Source: Antrodiella citrinella
Lineage: Eukaryota; Basidiomycota; Agaricomycetes; Polyporales; Steccherinaceae
Direction: 5' to 3'
Assembly: GCA_004802725.1 (NCBI GenBank)
Contig: SGPM01000003.1
Span: 1-64,000 of the forward strand
Length of the DNA: 64,000 nt
In this document: positions 44,716-56,802 of the stretch, one piece after another
Layout: each line of letters begins with the position of its first letter
Numbering within the stretch: the first letter of the stretch is position 1
Notes under the pieces: generated by a model
What the model saw: the letters and a program-made list of their open reading frames with translations, nothing else
What the model was told of the DNA's origin: nothing
The model's database searches: none
Position numbers and translations under genes: made by a program

Positions 44716-46894
44716 TCATGCACTAACGGCAATCGGAGCGGGACCATCAAGGACACTGGTAGGAAGAGGAATGTCCTTGCGAAGTGTATCGACGGTGGAA
44801 ACGTTTGCCGCAGTGGGGTGGGGCGTCGGGAACTCGCCCAACAAATCGTTGAACTTCTCGCGGGTGATCCTGACCGCACGAGCATCAACGACACCAGTCT
44901 GACCGGCGCGCAGCATCTTGGGTGCAGTACCGTCCGTCAAGCCGAGCTGCGCATCTGTCCAGATGGGCTCAACTGCTTGAGCATCGGGCATGCCAACGCT
45001 CGCACGACCACCAACTGCCTTCCAATCCGATGTGCGCTTGATGTTGAGCGTAGTGAAGACCTCGTCAACGGCCTTGGCCAAACGTGTCATCTGATCGATC
45101 GTGTGACGGGGGGTGACGGTGAACCGGAGACGCTCCTCGCCACGAGCGACGGTGGGGTAGTTGATGGACTGGACGTAGATGTTGTAGTTACGGAGGAGCA
45201 TGTCGGACGCGGCTTTGGCCAGGGCGGCATCACCTACGAGAACGGGAACGATATGCGAGGGACCGGGAACGACGGGAATATCGAGAGCCTCGAACGAAGC
45301 CTTGACCTGGCGGACGTTCATCTGCTTCAGTTGCCTGTCGCCAATGTATTCCCTCTGATAAGCAATGCTAGCACGAGCACCGGCGACGTTGGCGGGTGGG
45401 AGAGATGTCGTGAAGATGAAACCAGCTGCGTATGACCTGACCAAGTCGACGAAATCCATGGAACCCGCAATGTATCCACCAACAGCACCGTAAGCCTTCC
45501 CGAGTGTACCTGAAACCGAAGATTCGAATAAGAATCAAACACGTGCAGGATCGAAAAGACGACAACGTACCCGTAATGATGTCAATCCTGTCCATCACCG
45601 AACCCTTCACCGGGTTGGGACTGAGACCTGCAGCCTTCTGAGCCTCCCAATCCAAATGCTCAGCAACACCTGCACCCTGAGGTCCGTACAACCCAACCGC
45701 ATGCACCTCATCCAAGAATGTCAAAGCACCATATTTCTCCGCCAGATCGCAGATCTCGGAGATTGGCCCAATGCTGCCGCACATTGAGTAGACGCTCTCG
45801 AACGCGATAATTTTCGGCGTCTCCTTAGGGAAAGAAGCAAGTTTGGTCTCTAAATCCTCGAGATCGTTGTGTTTGAATATGACACGCTTCGCAGCAGAAT
45901 GTCTCATGCCTTGAATCATAGAAGCGTGGTTCATGGTGTCCGAGAAGTAGACACATCCCGGTAGCTTCGAGCCGAGGACGGTCAGAGTCGCGTCATTGGC
46001 AACGTAGCAGGACGAAAAGACGAGAGCTGCGTCCTTGCGGTGCAACTGGGCTAATTCGTCCTCGAGGGAGAGATGCATGCCGGTGTTACCAGCAATGTTA
46101 CGGGTCCCCCCGGCACCATGACCATATTGATCCAAAGTGCGACTGCAGATAAAAAATTTTGAGGAACCATTCAAAAAATGAAGGGTGGGAAATGACACGT
46201 ACTGCATAGTCTCTAGAACAACGGGATTATTACCCATCCCTAAGTAATCGTTGGCGCACCAGACTTCGACCTCGTCCTTCGGGTTCCCGGTATGAGCCAT
46301 TGGGAACTTCGTAGCAAGTCGATTGATGTTGTTGAAGTAGCGGTAGGAAGCGTCCTGGTGTTTCTTCTCGAGCTCGGTTGCATAGAAACCTTCGTAGTCG
46401 AAGCCTCCGGCAGCTGCAGTAGAAGTGGACGCAGCAGCGGAGGTGGATGCCTCCGGAGCGCCCTCAACGTGGAACGGGCAGCCAGCAGCAGTGGCCGCCT
46501 TGGAAGTGGAGGGGGTCGCGGTAGCAACTGCCTCTTTGGCCTGCTTAGCCTTTGCGAGGTCCTCTGCCATGCGAGCGGCCGCAAGGGCCTTGGAAGCATG
46601 GGGGCACATTTCGATGTTCGCGGAGGTCGCGTTCGGGAAGACGCCCTTGTGGTGGTGCATGTTGGTGACGTCTGCGTTCCCTGCGACGCTAGCGTAGCTC
46701 GCGACCATCTGTCCGGAGCGAAGCTGGAGGGCGGGGCCCATGACGGGGCATCCGGTTGCCTTCTCGGTGAGCTTGGAAAGCGAGGGGTAGCGGGGCGACG
46801 TGGAGGTGCACAAAGTGCGCAAAGTAGACGTCTTTGTCCTGCCCAAGAAGGGGCAAGAGGACTTGAATTTTGCGAGAGAGGAGAGTTTGTCCAT
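44716..46894 (-). CDS. HEM1: 5-aminolevulinate synthase, mitochondrial
   Basis: ALAS condenses glycine with succinyl-CoA, the first step of heme synthesis in fungi. The long N-terminal extension has Cys-Pro at residues 14-15, 49-50, 97-98 and 139-140, resembling heme regulatory motifs. The core reads [38 protein letters not shown], then across an intron [80 protein letters not shown]. An intron separates DIITGT from [15 protein letters not shown], which holds the PLP-binding Lys. It ends with [16 protein letters not shown] and a stop at 44716. About 630 residues, normal for fungal enzymes. Confidence 0.95.
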
Positions 46895-47091
46895 GGTGAC
46901 GAGGAGAAAGATGGGGAGACGAGGCGAAAATAGGAGCGGATGAGCTGCCTCTTATGGGAGGGCGCTGCCTCTAATGGTAAGGGCCTCTGCTGTGACAGAC
47001 GCGTGACAGGGTAATCACGGGAAGGGGATTGGCTGGCGGGCGCGATCGTTTACTCATCTACAACGGCTAATATACCTCCCCGGTGACCTCC

Positions 47092-48936
47092 TCACCCGGC
47101 GACAATACCCAGACAACTCTCCAACACATCCACGGTTTCATCCACCTCCCGCTCCCCGATGTTCAGGCTGGGAACAAGTCTCACAGCATCCTTACCCGCC
47201 GTTAATAACAGCACCCCGCGCTCCCTCGCCATCCCAACCACCGCCGCAGGGTGCGCTGCATTCTTAAAACCCAGGCCCAGGATCAGTCCCTTCCCCCTCA
47301 CCTTCGCTTCCAGCACCTCCGGGAACCACATCGGAAGCTGCGAGAGTCTCGAATGCAGATACGCGCTCGTCTCCATAATGTTCGCTACAAATGGGCGCTG
47401 TGACAATCGCGTCAGGACGTGGTACCCTAGGGCACACGCAAGAGGCGATCCCCCGAATGTCGTCCCATGCGTTCCTTTCCATTCAACCATCATTAGTCTT
47501 CATTCTCCCACACGGCTTGCAAATAAACATACCTGGTGTCATTGGCTCTGCGACACTGTCACGCATCAGCACCGCACCCACGGGGTAGCCATTGCCTAGA
47601 GGTTTGGCCATCGTAACAATATCCGGGTGCGTGTCTACTGGCAAGGTAGAATGAGCCCATAGTGAACCCGTCCTGTATAGCCCACACTGTAAAGAGTAAT
47701 CGTCAGTCTCACGACAGCCCATTCGAGTGTCAATTCTGGACTGACTTGGATCTCATCGTATATCAAAACGGCCCCGGTCTCATCGCATCTCTGACGCAGA
47801 GCGCGTAGCCAGTCAGCGTCGGCGGCGCGAATACCGCCCTCCCCTTGAATAGGTTCTACAATCACCGCACAGGTCCTGTCAGTAACCAGGCGGACCAAGT
47901 CATCCTTGACGTTCAAGCGGCCCACGCTGACGCCAGGCAACAGCGGCTCAAACGGTTTCTGGTACTTTGGGTTGGTAGTCACACTCAAGGCACCCAACGT
48001 CCGTCCGTGGAATGCGTTCTCAAAGCACACGATCTCATGCTTGTCGCATGCCGGGTCGTCCCAAGCCTTGCCCGTCCTTTTGGCCCAGCGTTCCTTGCCC
48101 ACTTTGCGTGCGACCTTCAGTGCGCCCTCGTTTGCTTCCGTACCCGTGTTGGAGAAGAACACTTTGGCACCAAGGGACGGGACCGAGCCTGAGCCTGAAG
48201 ACGCAGAATGCGAAGAACCAGCTTCCCACCCCAGCCCACCTTCCTGCTGTGTGAGCGTGACAAGAAGCTCGGCAAGCTTTCCAGACCATGGGTGGTGGTA
48301 TGCGTTGCTGGTATGTAGCAATGTTCCAGCTTCGGTAGAGAGTACCTGAAGAATGTATTCGCGTACACCCAATGAAAAGCAAACATATTGTCAGCGTCAT
48401 GTACACCGAATAGAGACTGGTGAGATGGAACCAAGTGGACGGTAACAACATGAGGTGCCGCAGCACATCCATATAACACACAGTACACAAATCCGAAACT
48501 CAGGACTGGATAGTGTATGCTCACCTGAGTGACACCATCGTCAGCATGACCCAATGCATTCACCGCGATCCCGGCACTAAAATCAAGGTATTTCCGTCCT
48601 TCGGTATCCCAGACATACGAGCCCTTGCCATGGGCAAGAACGAAGGGCGGACGAGCATAGACTGGCAGCACGTATGCGCTGGACCGGTCCAAGTGTTCCT
48701 TCACCCCCGCAGTGACTGCGGACGCATCCTCCGAGTGGGTTACTGCGGTGTACTTTGTGCTGGGCGCCGTGGGCAAAGATCGAGGCGCAGACTATATGAC
48801 ACGACCGACAGTGAGCACTTTGGTGACGAGACACTTCTATACGACACGCACCTCTGTGGAAGAGTGTTTAAGTGACGACTGACTCCAAGTCTTAGCAAGT
48901 CCTCCTCGTCGAGCAACGCGGCCGAGGGAGTGCATT
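47092..48936 (-). CDS. ARG8: Acetylornithine aminotransferase, mitochondrial
   Basis: This PLP enzyme makes N2-acetylornithine in mitochondrial arginine synthesis. The start MHSLGRVARRGGLAKTWS is a presequence. Then come YARPPFVLAHGKGSYVWDTE, KYLDFSAGIAVNALGHAD, LLHTSNAYHHPWSGKLAELL, FFSNTGTEANEGALKVARK, CFENAFHGRTLGALSVTTNP and VIVEPIQGEGGIRAA. LIYDEIQ-CGLYRTG crosses an intron, and TMAKPLGNGYPVGA contains the Schiff-base Lys. A further intron precedes THGTTFGGSPLACALGYHVL. An insert rich in Ser/Gly (SHSASSGSGS) follows WSGKLAELLVTLTQQEGGLG. About 455 residues. GNGYP rather than the ornithine aminotransferase signature supports Arg8. Confidence 0.93.
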
Positions 48937-49299
48937 TTGTGAATGATGTGGGACAAAAAGACCCGCACAGAGTCGGCTCAAACGGAGGATGTGGGTCTCC
49001 GAGGACGGGCGGATATATACGACGTCGTCGAGCTCGTCGCCGGATCAGTAGAAGATGAGCTGGAAAAAGACATTTTCATTCGTGGTCGAGTCACGGCCAA
49101 GTCAGAGTTCACGAAAAACATGCGTCAGCACATGACAGAGATGAGATCAATGGCAAAAGGACCGCGGTCACCAACGGTGAACCTTCTTTCGTCCAAAGCA
49201 ATCATATACATTGGCCAGACACCATGAGTATGGCACTGAGTACAGAACATAACAAATATGACAACGTCAAGGAACAACACAGTACTAGAAGCGAACCGT
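48937..49299. other. Intergenic region, tandem minus-strand genes
   Basis: This is the ARG8 promoter and the 3' UTR of the Cwc21-like gene. A 94-codon plus-strand open frame (48943-49227) spans it, has no recognisable motif, and overlaps where ARG8 control sequences must lie. I do not call it. Confidence 0.45.
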
Positions 49300-50662
49300 T
49301 CAACTCCTACTCCGACTTCTGCTCCTGCTCGACCCGGTGCTGACCGACATCGACGATCCTGTAGAGGCCGAGCGACCCCTGCGAACACGCGGGCCTCTCT
49401 CTCCTCGAGGAGGTGGCGAGGGCGAACGTGTAGCCCGACGCACGCTCTCGCCTTCCATGGGTGTATTGGAGCGAGATCGTGCCCGAGTCCGGCGGTCGCG
49501 AGGGGGTGGAGACAACGAGTCCCTCTTCCGCGTAGCCTCCCGACTGCCTCGAGGAGGGTGTGGTGAAGGTGAACGCGTGACACCGCGTTCACGGCGAGAA
49601 GGTGGCTCGACTGATCCAGAACGGCGATACCGGGGAGGCGGAGAACGCGAGTCAAATCGACGACGAGTGCGTGCAGGAGGGGATGGTGAACGCGAAGCTG
49701 CGCGACGGCTGCGTGCAGGAGGAGGCGAGGGCGAACGAGAATTAGGAGGACCACGTTTGGAAGCATCGTCATCCCTGTCGCGTCGGGGAGGGGGGCCACG
49801 ACGGATTGGGCTCCTGCTCCGCCTGTCGCGGTAGTCGACGGGACTTCTGCTTCGCACATCATCCCTGTCCCGACCTCTCTCAGGTTCCCGATCGCGTCCA
49901 CGAAGTAACGGCGGGGGTTGCATCCTCTCTCGCTTTTCACTTTCAGCAGCTTCTCTCTCCTTTCGTCTTCTGTCCTCCTCCCTCCGTCTCAGCCTATCCC
50001 TATCCTTCCTCTCAGCCTCCCACTTCTCCTTCTGTGCCTGCATTTTCGTGCGCTCTTCCTCTCGTGCCCGCTCACGTTCCTCCTTCTCCGATATTCTCTT
50101 CATTTTGATCTGCTCCTGTTTCTCCCTGTCAAACGCATCTCCCTCTTGATAGTCCTTCCGTGTGCCCAGAGCGCGGGCCATACGGCTCATTTCTTCCTTC
50201 TTCGCCGCGGCAATGCCATGTCTATCGGAGGGCTTGAGACCCTTGGGGTCCACAGCCGAACTCATGTTGGACAACAACTTAGCTCTCAGAGCAGACACCT
50301 CCTCTTCAATCTTGTCTTCTTCCACGCTGAGTGCGGGGATCAGATGGGAGTTCGCCTCAACACATCGTAAATAGAGACTCACCCTTTGTCCTCGAGCTCA
50401 AGCTGCAGCTCCAGACATTTCACCTCCACTTTACGTTTACGTTCGTGTTCGAGGATAGCAGCGTCGGGCTCTCTGTGTTTCGGCGGCGCAGTATCCCACG
50501 CATTCGCGCGGTCAGCAGGGGACTGGTGTTGTCGCAATGCTGAGAGATTTCGCACAACATAACCATTCGTACCACTAGATGTTGTGTCAGAGTCTGAAAT
50601 TGGAGCAAGCTAGCACGAACGTACCTTCCACGTGGCGTGGTCAATCCAATACCGTTATACAT
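49300..50662 (-). CDS. CWC21: Cwc21/SRRM2-like spliceosome protein with RS tail
   Basis: The first exon is MYNGIGLTTPRG and the next starts SGTNGYVVRNLSALR, the invariant N terminus of Cwc21 and SRRM2, which docks on Prp8/Snu114 of the active spliceosome. The cwf21 helix follows as LSVEEDKIEEEVSALRAKLL and ends in NMSSAVDPKG. A charged coiled segment (KRISEKEERERAREEERTK) leads into a long RS domain with repeats RSPSPPP. The yeast protein lacks an RS domain, while animal SRRM2 has a very long one; this one is intermediate, about 400 residues in total. The extent of the RS region and a stop at 49300 are read directly. Confidence 0.9.
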
Positions 50663-50969
50663 AGCACGATAACAAGGCCAAGAATGAAAGACGTGTAATG
50701 TTGAAGGGAAAAGCAGCCAGGAATGTGCAAGAGTCAGGTTTTGAGATGGGTGATCGAAGCAAACAGTCGACTCTCGTAAGCGCCAGTCGTGGCGTACACT
50801 TAAACGATCGGTTCGACTGTCAAACGCAAGACGCACCGATAAACTTCTATTCAAAATCTATGTACGCTACATGCAAATCAACACCCAACGATAGGTAGAC
50901 TATAATTTACACCGTACAACACCAAAAATCTAATGTCTTAGATGGCTCTCTATGATCAAGTCTGCAAAC
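50663..50969. other. Intergenic region, tandem minus-strand genes
   Basis: This is the promoter of the Cwc21-like gene and the 3' UTR of riboflavin kinase. Nothing else is seen. Confidence 0.45.
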
Positions 50970-51698
50970 ATCATAGCTTCGGGAGAATAAAGTGGGGGTC
51001 CATCTTGTACGCTTCATATCCACAGCGTCCCAGCGAGTTAATTGCTATCCGCTTGTCAATCTCAATGTCTTCTATGAGTGCCTCTGCAAAGATGACTCAG
51101 CCGTCAGTATACGAAAGACCGATAAGCTGGGGAGGATGCATACCTCGCGAGACATAGTCCAGCTCAGGGCGAATGTAACCAAGCACAACTGCTTTCATCT
51201 CCTTTCCGTAGAAATCGGATTTGAATTCGTGCATGATGTGGATTTCCTGGGAGCTCGAAGTCATTTACTGCGGTCGCAAGACATGAATTTGGGGGAGGCA
51301 TACCGCAGTCAACTGCTTGTTCTTGTAGAACGGGTTGTATCCCAAGCTCATGACCATAGGCAGGACAGCGTTGTCACCCTCCTCCGCATCATGGACCTGC
51401 GCATACCCATAGTACACGCCAGTCTGCGTGACCGTGCTCATTGCAGGCAGAGATTCGTCGGGTAGATTGGCTAATCGTCCAAGGGTCGGTGAACGAGTAA
51501 CATAAATCGGAGAGTGTGCATACCAGTAGGGCATCCGAGATCCTTTCCCCCTCTGCCAAATCCGCGCTGCACTGGCCCAGAGAGATAAATGGGAAACGGC
51601 TGCACGGGGGCTTCTGGCCCCACGGCGGTATCGGTCCTTAGCTTGCGTGAGGTTCTGAACGGTGCATCCGGAGACGCAAATTCGGCTGTCTGGACCAT
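50970..51698 (-). CDS. FMN1: Riboflavin kinase
   Basis: The enzyme phosphorylates riboflavin to FMN. Exon 1 ends [20 protein letters not shown] and then GCPT, where the family's G-x-PTAN motif is split by an intron; the next exon starts [11 protein letters not shown]. Then come [47 protein letters not shown] with the catalytic Glu, [13 protein letters not shown] and a C-terminal helix [20 protein letters not shown]. About 195 residues in four exons. The starting Met at 51698 gives a short extension ([14 protein letters not shown]) before the kinase fold. Confidence 0.93.
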
Positions 51699-51940
51699 GA
51701 TGAGGATCCTAAGGGAGTGTTGTGAGAGTAGCAGCCGGAGGAAGGGCAGTAGAAATATAAAGAGGAATGGCTTCCATGTCTAATCACGATGAAACTTGGA
51801 CGGTACCGAGTCGGGAAGGTGGTCGCCGGTCGGATTGGGAGACTCCGAAGAGTGGCCTTTGAGTGGACTCTCTCACTGTCACCGACAGCGTCTTCCTCCA
51901 TTCTCCGAGTCCAATCCGAGTGCCATACATATCGTACAGG

Positions 51941-52976
51941 ATGCCGGAGACGATGGCCACAGATGTCTCGTATTACTCGACACAGCAGGCGGCGTATGGC
52001 TCGTTCCAGGCAGCCGTCTATCCAACGGCAGCAACATACCCTGGACAGTCGCAGTTCCAAGCTCAATACCCCGGTCAAGGGTCGTACTCCATGTACGGGA
52101 ATAACCCACCAGGATCACCAGTCGAAACACCTTCTGCACCAGAAGCACCCGGGCCATCCGTCTCTCCAGAGATAGCCTCCTCTGCTATGCAGAAGTTGAT
52201 CTTGTCCGAGCTGCAGGATGCGGGATTTGACGCGGCTTCAGCCATGGCTATGGACAGGTTTGAGCATGAAACGATTGCATGTGAGTTCTACGCTTCAAGG
52301 TATCCTCTTTGATCCTGACATGCGATTGAAGTCATCGAAAAACTATTTACCTTTGCGCATGACTACGCCAACCATGCGAACAGGACAGGACCTGTGGCCG
52401 TAGATCTCATTCTCGCGAGCAAGCGGTATGGCGTAGACCCGAGAGAGATGTACCGTACAGGTCAGTCATGGAAGAAGAGACGGCAAAGTACGTGTTTGAC
52501 TTTCACCTCGTCGTTCAGCCCGTTGTACCGAACCTGCCTTCACAGACAATTCAGAATTAGGGACGACCGTTCTTGATCTACCTCCTCCTAGGACGCCGTC
52601 ACCGGAGCTTTTACCTTCTGACGACGAAGACTCACTACCAGTTGTCCCCGCTACACTCCGTGTGCTACCTCACAACTTCTACCTTCCTGCTCTTCCACCG
52701 AAGCACACGTATCTCCATACACCCGTAAGTGGCACCAGAAATTCAAGCGCGTTCACAAGGACTAATCACGCGTTACAGATCTCCCCACCGAAGAAGGCTG
52801 CCCTACCGTCGCTCGAAAAGAAACTCAAGAACGCGAGTGTCGTGCAAGAGTCGCTAAAGAACCTGCTGCTTGCCACTGAAGACAATAACAGCTCTGAAGA
52901 CAAGGTCCTGTTTGACGCAGCTGTCAATTGGGAATCTACCGTGCATCCCAGGAAACGATGGAGACTGGACCAGTAG
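51941..52976 (+). CDS. TAF8: TFIID subunit TAF8
   Basis: TAF8 pairs with TAF10 through a histone fold and carries TAF2 within TFIID. The N terminus is Gln/Ser/Tyr-rich. The histone fold starts at SSAMQKLILSELQDAGFDAA, then MAMDRFEHETIA, and across an intron FIEKLFTFAHDYANHANRTG and DLILASKRYGVDPREM. The TAF8 C-terminal signature follows as DLPPPRTPSPELLPSDDEDS, RVLPHNFYLPALPPKHTYLH and TPISPPKK. The last exon encodes SLEKKLKNASVVQESLKNLL and stops at 52974. Start chosen as MPETMATDVS; MATDVS is an alternative. It is divergent from FMN1, with 242 bases between starts. Confidence 0.9.
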
Positions 52977-53046
52977 AACGAATCTCATCGCATATCGTAC
53001 TGTAAGTATACCCTCTGTATCTACTATTGTACTCGACTATTAGGAT

Positions 53047-55477
53047 CTAGGGCTTTGGTGGTGAGCCTGACACTGAGCTCAAAGCTGAGGAAACGTCTGA
53101 TTCTTCCGTACCGTCCTTCTTTGATACCTGTATCCCTATGTCTGGAGGAGCCCCAGCAGGTTTGTTCGCCAGACGCGCCGACTTTCGCGCAGGAGTGGCG
53201 GGTGGCTGAACTTTCCGTCGTGCACCACTAGGTTTTCTCATAGCAGAAGGTGATTGCGTGTCCGTAGTGGTGGGGGCATGAGAGGTCCCTTCAAGAGGAA
53301 GAGGATCTTCTACATCGTCCGTCGGACCGTCCGAGGTCGTGGCCACTGCATTTGCTTCAAACTTGCGCGTGACCATGCGTGGCTTAGGCCTCGGCCGTTT
53401 GACCTGCTCTTCGACTGGAGCCTCTTGAGGATCATCGTCCGCTGTGTTGGTCGTTACCAACGCGTTACTCTTCGCAGTCTTCCTCTTCTTCGTTGAGGGC
53501 GCATCCGCAGAAATCGGCGCAGCTCGTTTTCGTCCACCCCGTCCCGATGTCTCGGTAGTAGCGGACGTTGCGGCAGCAGAAAATTCAGCTTCATCCGCTA
53601 CCGATGATGCTGCAAGGCGGGACTTTCGCCCACGCGCTGCTGGCTTCTTCGACGTTGCGACTGGGGTGGCCGGTTCCTCGGGATGCGCATTGCTATCTTG
53701 TTGTAAGGCTGATTTTCCACGAGGTTTTCTCCTAGGCTTGACGGTAGGCGCGATCTCTGCACCAGACGCAGCCGCCCCTACGGGTGATAGAGGTGGTTGT
53801 TGGGAAGATGAGGCGATGTTGGGGGTGGCGGTCCGCGAAGCAGTGGTACCCATGTCCGAAGGTGCAGGAGAGGCAGACTCGCTGGTCCCTTTCTGCTTGC
53901 GTTTCATCAGAGCTGTGTATCTGCTTCGACACTGTGAACAACAAATTCGTCAGACGATTTGGACGGCTCGTGCAATCTACTTACCATGCTATCTGTTCGA
54001 CCGTTGTTGAGTACGCGGCTAATTTCCTTCCATCTACCCTCGCCTATTTGCTCGATCGTCTCCAATAAAGCCTGATCTTCACTTTCAGACCACTTCGTAC
54101 GCGAAACCGTAGGACTCAAGAATTCTTGCCACCTATCACGACACTGTTCGCTGCTGCGGCCGGAAACGAAGTTGCAGACATCTGTCCACGAATGGCCGTA
54201 AACGTCGACTGCATTACGGAGCTGTGTGTCCTGTTCCTCGGTCCATGTACCTCTCACCAACGAAGGATCTAGAGTGCGCGTATAGCGACTTTGACACTGA
54301 CTCGCTGTTGCGTCATCTGAGACCATGCGCGCAACTATAATGGATGGGTCAGTGGCGAGATTTGCGCCGGAATCAAAGAATAATTACCTAGCATCCAACT
54401 GCCGGTACCATAAATTCTGACAGCTTCCAATAGCAACGCATCGGACTGAGGTGTCCATACATGCGTCTTGCGAGCAATAGCATGTCGCATGCAATCTATG
54501 GGCGTGCGGCCTGTCTGTACGCAGGTCAGATTCAATTTTCAAGATATCGAAACTCTGAACATACTCCAAGTATACGCGCGACATCGACCCAATCCACCTC
54601 ACCCTCTTTCGCGGTACCAACAAGTTCGCGTATACGAATGATCTCTGACTGTGACCAGGCACCGTGGTTCCATTGAGAGCTTACTGACCCACGCCAGCGA
54701 ACTTCACACTCGGTCGCTGAGCGTTGTACGTCTGCAGAACCAGAAGTAGTCACCTGGTAAGAACGTCAACGAGGAATTGTTATGTCAGATAAAACAGCGT
54801 ACTCTAGTAGCCACTCGGTTCCAGTCGATCTCTGCGTATAGATTGAGTGTAGAGTCGGATGGGTGCCCTCTAGAACGCAATATAAGTAGTGTTCCAAAGA
54901 TTGGAGAAACTGCTGAAGACTCACAAGTGTTGGTAAGTATGTGCGTGGGTCCGATGAAGTTCAGCCTTCACGGCATCGCTCAGAGCGTCAATTTCCAATG
55001 TCTTCACTAAGAGTAGTTGTCAGCTTGGACGACTAGAAGAATAAACTAGTCGCATACTAGGGTGTATAACAGTGTTTTTGAGATACCGCCGTCTGGTATC
55101 AGCTTCGGCTGCAAAGTACGAATCCTGCGATTCAGCTTCAGTTGAGGCTTCTATACTGTGATAAAATGACACGTACTTCCAATCGTGCATCGATTTCAAA
55201 GGGCCCGACGGCCTTCATAGAATCCGGGATAACTGCATTACCTCCTGCATCGACCTCTGGCTCCTCGTCCGATTGTTCCGCTACTGTCTGAACCAATTTC
55301 AGTAAGACCAAGAAATCAGACATGGACGCAACTTACCAATAACTTGTCTACTGCTTCGAGCTCTGCTTCAAGGCGTTCCGTGTAAACTTTCAGTGCATAT
55401 TGGTGATCTTTATTGGCCTGCACTACCTTCTGTGCAAGTTCACTCGTCTCGGTAGGTATTCCGGACCAAGTGGCCAT
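53047..55477 (-). CDS. SNAPC4 (SNAP190)-like protein with 4.5 Myb repeats
   Basis: SNAPC4 is the DNA-binding subunit of the complex that activates snRNA genes; it is marked by 4.5 Myb repeats. Here a half repeat (IDWNRVATRV ... CEVRWRGSV) is followed by four full ones: GAWSQSEIIRIRELVG, HVWTPQSDALLLEAVRIYGT, GTWTEEQDTQLRNAVDVYGH and TKWSESEDQALLETIEQIGE, each with its W-type positions and a C-terminal R[WY] helix (SRYTR, DRWQEF, SRYTAL). Before them lie a coiled start MATWSGIPTETSELAQKVVQ and DSYFAAEADTRRRYLKN. The C-terminal 280 residues are basic and disordered with AT-hook-like patches (KRPRPKPR) and PARKSARLANKP. Several introns are needed. SNAPC4 is preferred over Bas1-type factors because of the half repeat. 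Confidence 0.72.
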
Positions 55478-55773
55478 GGTTCCAAAATAAAAGAGGTTCA
55501 GTTCACAATGTATGTCCCTGAGGAATGGGAAGGACTGAATGCTTGCATGAAGGTAAAGCAGTGGAATTCTAGAACGGAGTTTGAAGATCAGAAGCGCTTT
55601 CAGACCTTGATCGCGAAATATGGGCGCTTCGTGATATCGTGCACAAGCTGGGTCGTGGTCGTCCTTTCGCTTTCGCCGTCACAGTCAAATTCACTCGTAC
55701 GTTTCGTTGTCAGTAAGTATTCCCAGAGATTTTCTACACATATCCTTTTAACATTGTGTTTAGGTCGCGCAGA

Positions 55774-56513
55774 ATGGCGAACGCTTCTGCCAAACGCGTA
55801 GGTATGTTGCACTTACTCACACGACTGAAGCCGATTGCTCAATATAGCTCCAGCTTCGCAAAACTCTTCCACAGTGAAGAACTTGAGACTCGGGACGTTG
55901 GTCTCCGGTGTTCTGTCGCTGGTTCTCCGCCTCTTTCTGCGTCGAAGTGCCCTCTCTCCGAAGAGCTTCTCATTCTGGATATACGTCGTGTCACTGGTCC
56001 CCTCGATCTTCCTCTCCCGCTACCTTGAACGTATTGGCTCCCCACAATATGACAGCTCTACTGGCACTCTGATATCCGCTGGTGAAGATTTGAGTCGTCC
56101 GGGGGTGTTGGAGTGGTGTTTCGACGTTGTGTATATCACTTGTGAGTGTTGGTCACGGATAGCTGTAGGTGACGGCGTACTAACACACCCCAAGGGGCAT
56201 GCCAGATCGGAAGTAGCGCATTTGGACTGTGGTTTTGGTGGTTCTACCTGGTGGTCAGTGTGCTTATCAACTTTGAAAACACCCGGCGCGCTTACAGCCA
56301 TCCCCACAGATACCCGTATACGCTATGTATAAGCTCTGGTACTCTGTCATCTCTCCATTCGTGTTGGGAAGAGGAAGTGGTCCCACAGCTGCGGCAGCAG
56401 AAGCGGAGGCCCCAGCAGCAAATGAGCCTATCAGCAAGAGGCAGGAGAAACTGCGAAAGAGACAAGAAAAGGGAGATCCTCGAGTACAAACGCGAAGCGT
56501 AAAGCGATCGTGA
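55774..56513 (+). CDS. TMEM208/Snd2-like ER targeting protein
   Basis: Snd2/TMEM208 belongs to the SRP-independent route that delivers proteins to the ER membrane. The start MANASAKRV is followed by an intron, then APASQNSSTVKNLRLGTLVS and a first helix pair GVLSLVLRLFL ... FWIYVVSLVPSIFLSRYLER. GVLEWCFDVVYIT precedes an intron, then WACQIGSSAFGLWFWWFYL, an intron, and IPVYAMYKLW, the family's IPVYA-x-YKLW block. After VISPFVLGR comes a Lys/Arg-rich end (SKRQEKLRKRQEKGD). About 175 residues. The upstream 290 bases hold a short open frame that I regard as 5' UTR. It is divergent from the Myb-repeat gene. Confidence 0.88.
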
Positions 56514-56802
56514 TGTAGGCCTATCAGTAGTGCAAATACTCGGGCTTCTTGAATATATTTTCTGTATCATCTCTGCACAAATGCTCTGACCATGGACTAT
56601 GCTTGAAGCTTGAAGCCTCATCGAGTTCGCACTTGGTTTGGACGAGGATCGCATTGTCGCGAAGGCATGTGTTCAAGATGGATGTGCATTGCTCGACGAA
56701 TATTGAGATTTACAATTTGTACATTAGTCTACAGAACCAGGATGTGGAGATCATTCTTGAACTCAGAATTGCGTGCCTTCTCGGAAAATACAATTGATCC
56801 CA

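Noticed and set aside
48943..49227. 94-codon plus-strand frame between ARG8 and the Cwc21-like gene
   Set aside because: No recognisable domain, and it occupies the ARG8 promoter; could be real only if transcripts show it.
49337..49834. 165-codon Arg/Gly-rich plus-strand frame
   Set aside because: Antisense shadow of the RS-domain coding region.
55400..55801. 133-codon plus-strand frame before the TMEM208-like gene
   Set aside because: It starts inside the divergent Myb-repeat gene, is out of frame with TMEM208, and shows no family match; likely 5' UTR.
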